NCBI GenBank assembly: GCA_900550935.1
Contig: URUD01000015.1
Span: 1-54,184, forward strand
Origin: an uncultured Roseburia sp.
GTDB taxonomy: Bacteria > Bacillota > Clostridia > Lachnospirales > Lachnospiraceae
Direction of reading: 5' to 3'
DNA: 54,184 bases
Of the stretch, positions 52,746 to 54,184 are shown one piece after another (position 1 is the stretch's first letter; every line of letters starts with the position of its first letter). The notes under the pieces were generated by a model. That model worked only from the letters and a program-made list of their open reading frames with translations. It had not been told where the DNA came from and made no database searches. A program made the translations under genes and the position numbers.

Positions 52746-54184
52746 ATTTTTAACAGAGAAAAAAGAAAATATAGAAACATGGGAAAAAGAGTCATGGCAG
52801 CGTGTGTATTGCTAGGTGTTACATTACTATTGGGTACTTATGTAAAAGCAGCCAATGCAGTGGTATCAAACTCAACGGCAAAAGGTCAAAAAAAGGTTGT
52901 CATGACGGACAATGGATCGAATGGTGGTATTTTTGTCGGGCGATATAAGTTTAATTATACCGGAAACTGCAACTATTATCAGGAGCTTGGAGATAACAGT
53001 GGTGTCTGGGAAATAGATAAGAGCAAGATAAAAAACACCGGAAGTACAAAGGCAAAGAAAGAAGCAAAAAGTGTTTTGGGAAGCAGTATTACCAACAGTA
53101 CAACTGCAAAGTTGAAAAAAACAGGCAACAGCAATGGAAACATTAAAGCAGCCTATCTGGTATGGCAGACCAGACAGCCGGTGGGAACCGGAAAAGAAGG
53201 ACAGGCGATTGCAATGGTGGATCCGAATGGGAAAGCCTATAAAGTCAGTGCGGCAGCATCTGTTGTAGATCGGCGTAAGGCAAAGGGTGCCTGGGATTAT
53301 AATTCTATCTATTGTCTGTATGCGGATGTAACAAATATTGTGACCGGAAATGCCAGTGGTGGAAAAGGTAAATTTGGTACGTATACGGTCTGTAATCTTC
53401 CTATCTGGGATTTAAAGACCTCTGCGAATACAGGTGGTGGTGGTGGTTCCTTTGCCGTGTGGGAGCTTGTCGTGATCGAAGAGGGTAACGATTTTCCTAT
53501 CCGAGCTTGTACTTTATCGATGACAAGTACTTTTTCATTGGATGATAATCTGGATGCGATCAGTTTACCGATAAATACATCATTAGGAAGATATGTAAAG
53601 ACCAGAGCCAATGATGGAAAAGAAGTGACCGGACAGCTTTTCTTTTCCGGATCGGGAAAACAAAACAGCAAGACCAGTAAATATGAGACAACATTTTCGA
53701 TGCAGAATGATAAAAAGAAAACAACTGGAACACTTACGAAAACAGGGCAGATGGGAACGGAAATTTCCGGAAGTTCTGTCTGTGTCAGTGTGACAGACTT
53801 TAGTGCAAAGAAATTTTATGATTCATCCAGTGCAACATTTGCCCTGAAGGGTCAGTCTTATGTCAATGGTGCAGGTGTGACAGTATATCCGTATGCTTCA
53901 GTTTATATGCTTGGTATGGCGGTAGACGTGGCGCAGCCGACATTTTCCGGTGGACAGGCAACCACAGTAAATGCAGACGGAACAGTAACGGTCAGTGCTG
54001 CAGATGGGAATGTCATTAAGAATACGACAACCAAACAGGGCGAAACAGGATATTATAAGGCAACATTTACAGTTGCATTGGACAGTGCATTAGAGCCGCT
54101 AGATACTAATAATTTAATTTTGACATATTATAATGCGACAAATAAAAAAACGTATCAATTTAATGGTGAGTATAATAATCACGT
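52746..54184 (+). CDS. Exported surface protein, 3' end outside window, possible ATT start
   Basis: The frame has no stop from 52731 to the right edge. An exported N-terminus is clear: RKYRNMGKRVMAACVLLGV and a hydrophobic stretch ending GTYVKAANA. The first ATG is at 52779, but it lacks a ribosome site; a strong GGGAGGAG (52732-52739) lies seven bases before an ATT codon at 52746, giving start (I/M)FNREKRKYRN. The mature part is beta-rich, with AAYLVWQTRQPVGTG (about 125), several Gly-rich loops, and no recognised repeat up to 480 residues. It resembles DUF3344-like or adhesin-like outer proteins; this is only a pattern impression. The preceding BIG_2 gene lies 23 bases upstream. Confidence 0.65.
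   Translation, partial: MFNREKRKYRNMGKRVMAACVLLGVTLLLGTYVKAANAVVSNSTAKGQKKVVMTDNGSNGGIFVGRYKFNYTGNCNYYQELGDNSGVWEIDKSKIKNTGSTKAKKEAKSVLGSSITNSTTAKLKKTGNSNGNIKAAYLVWQTRQPVGTGKEGQAIAMVDPNGKAYKVSAAASVVDRRKAKGAWDYNSIYCLYADVTNIVTGNASGGKGKFGTYTVCNLPIWDLKTSANTGGGGGSFAVWELVVIEEGNDFPIRACTLSMTSTFSLDDNLDAISLPINTSLGRYVKTRANDGKEVTGQLFFSGSGKQNSKTSKYETTFSMQNDKKKTTGTLTKTGQMGTEISGSSVCVSVTDFSAKKFYDSSSATFALKGQSYVNGAGVTVYPYASVYMLGMAVDVAQPTFSGGQATTVNADGTVTVSAADGNVIKNTTTKQGETGYYKATFTVALDSALEPLDTNNLILTYYNATNKKTYQFNGEYNNH

Noticed and set aside
1..54184. Mobile elements, CRISPR arrays, tRNA or rRNA genes
   Set aside because: I looked for transposase frames, terminal repeats with target duplications, regularly spaced repeats and conserved tRNA/rRNA motifs and found none.

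Overview
The window looks like chromosomal DNA of a gut-type Lachnospiraceae bacterium (Clostridia; Roseburia/Agathobacter-like, genus not certain). Grounds: moderate GC with AGGAGG ribosome sites; a dgt-dnaG-rpoD-trmK-nucleoside kinase run; a MurE with the DNPR motif of meso-diaminopimelate enzymes; PrkC with PASTA repeats beside its phosphatase; a DUF5685 gene beside a small J-protein gene; and a GH43 glycosidase next to a YesM/YesN two-component pair. I see no phage, insertion sequence, CRISPR array, tRNA or rRNA.

Layout. (1) 1-5.3 kb: 3' end of a GH43 glycosidase, a YesM/YesN pair that probably controls it, and a collapsed chemotaxis-receptor gene. (2) 5.3-14.7 kb: an organosulfate island. 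It holds a LacI-family regulator divergent from an SsuBCA-type ABC importer, a metallo-beta-lactamase-fold alkylsulfatase, a formylglycine-type sulfatase and its radical-SAM maturase. A perfect 16-bp LacI-type palindrome lies between the divergent genes. Both sulfatases lack signal peptides, which suggests import first and cytoplasmic desulfation afterwards. (3) 14.7-17.4 kb: mgtE, preceded by a leader with its own promoter, a 29-codon leader peptide and a terminator-like hairpin; a GNAT gene whose 5' end is missing; an ECF S-component. (4) 17.6-24.6 kb: dgt, dnaG, rpoD, trmK, nucleoside kinase and RNase P RNA. (5) 24.7-28.9 kb: a degenerate PilT-like ATPase, a zinc-ribbon membrane protein, DUF5685, a J-protein and an HExxH protein. 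(6) 29.0-31.0 kb: pyrBI copy 1 and a CmpB-like membrane protein. (7) 31.1-44.7 kb: murE, priA, def, fmt, yugP-like, rsmB, rlmN, stp, prkC, rsgA, rpe and thiN, a housekeeping run. (8) 44.7-50.6 kb: a LysR gene divergent from an operon of a purA paralogue, pyrBI copy 2, an unrecognised 265-residue protein and a ThrE-type exporter. (9) 50.6-54.2 kb: an aldo-keto reductase remnant behind an intact MerR-type promoter, a small coiled-coil protein, and two exported surface proteins, the last running off the window.

The least ordinary parts are the LysR-controlled purA/pyrB/pyrI/ORF/exporter operon, in which two enzymes consume aspartate and duplicate housekeeping functions; the two-chemistry intracellular sulfatase island; and the mgtE leader-peptide attenuator candidate. 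All identifications come from motif reading and memory of families; no database search was run.
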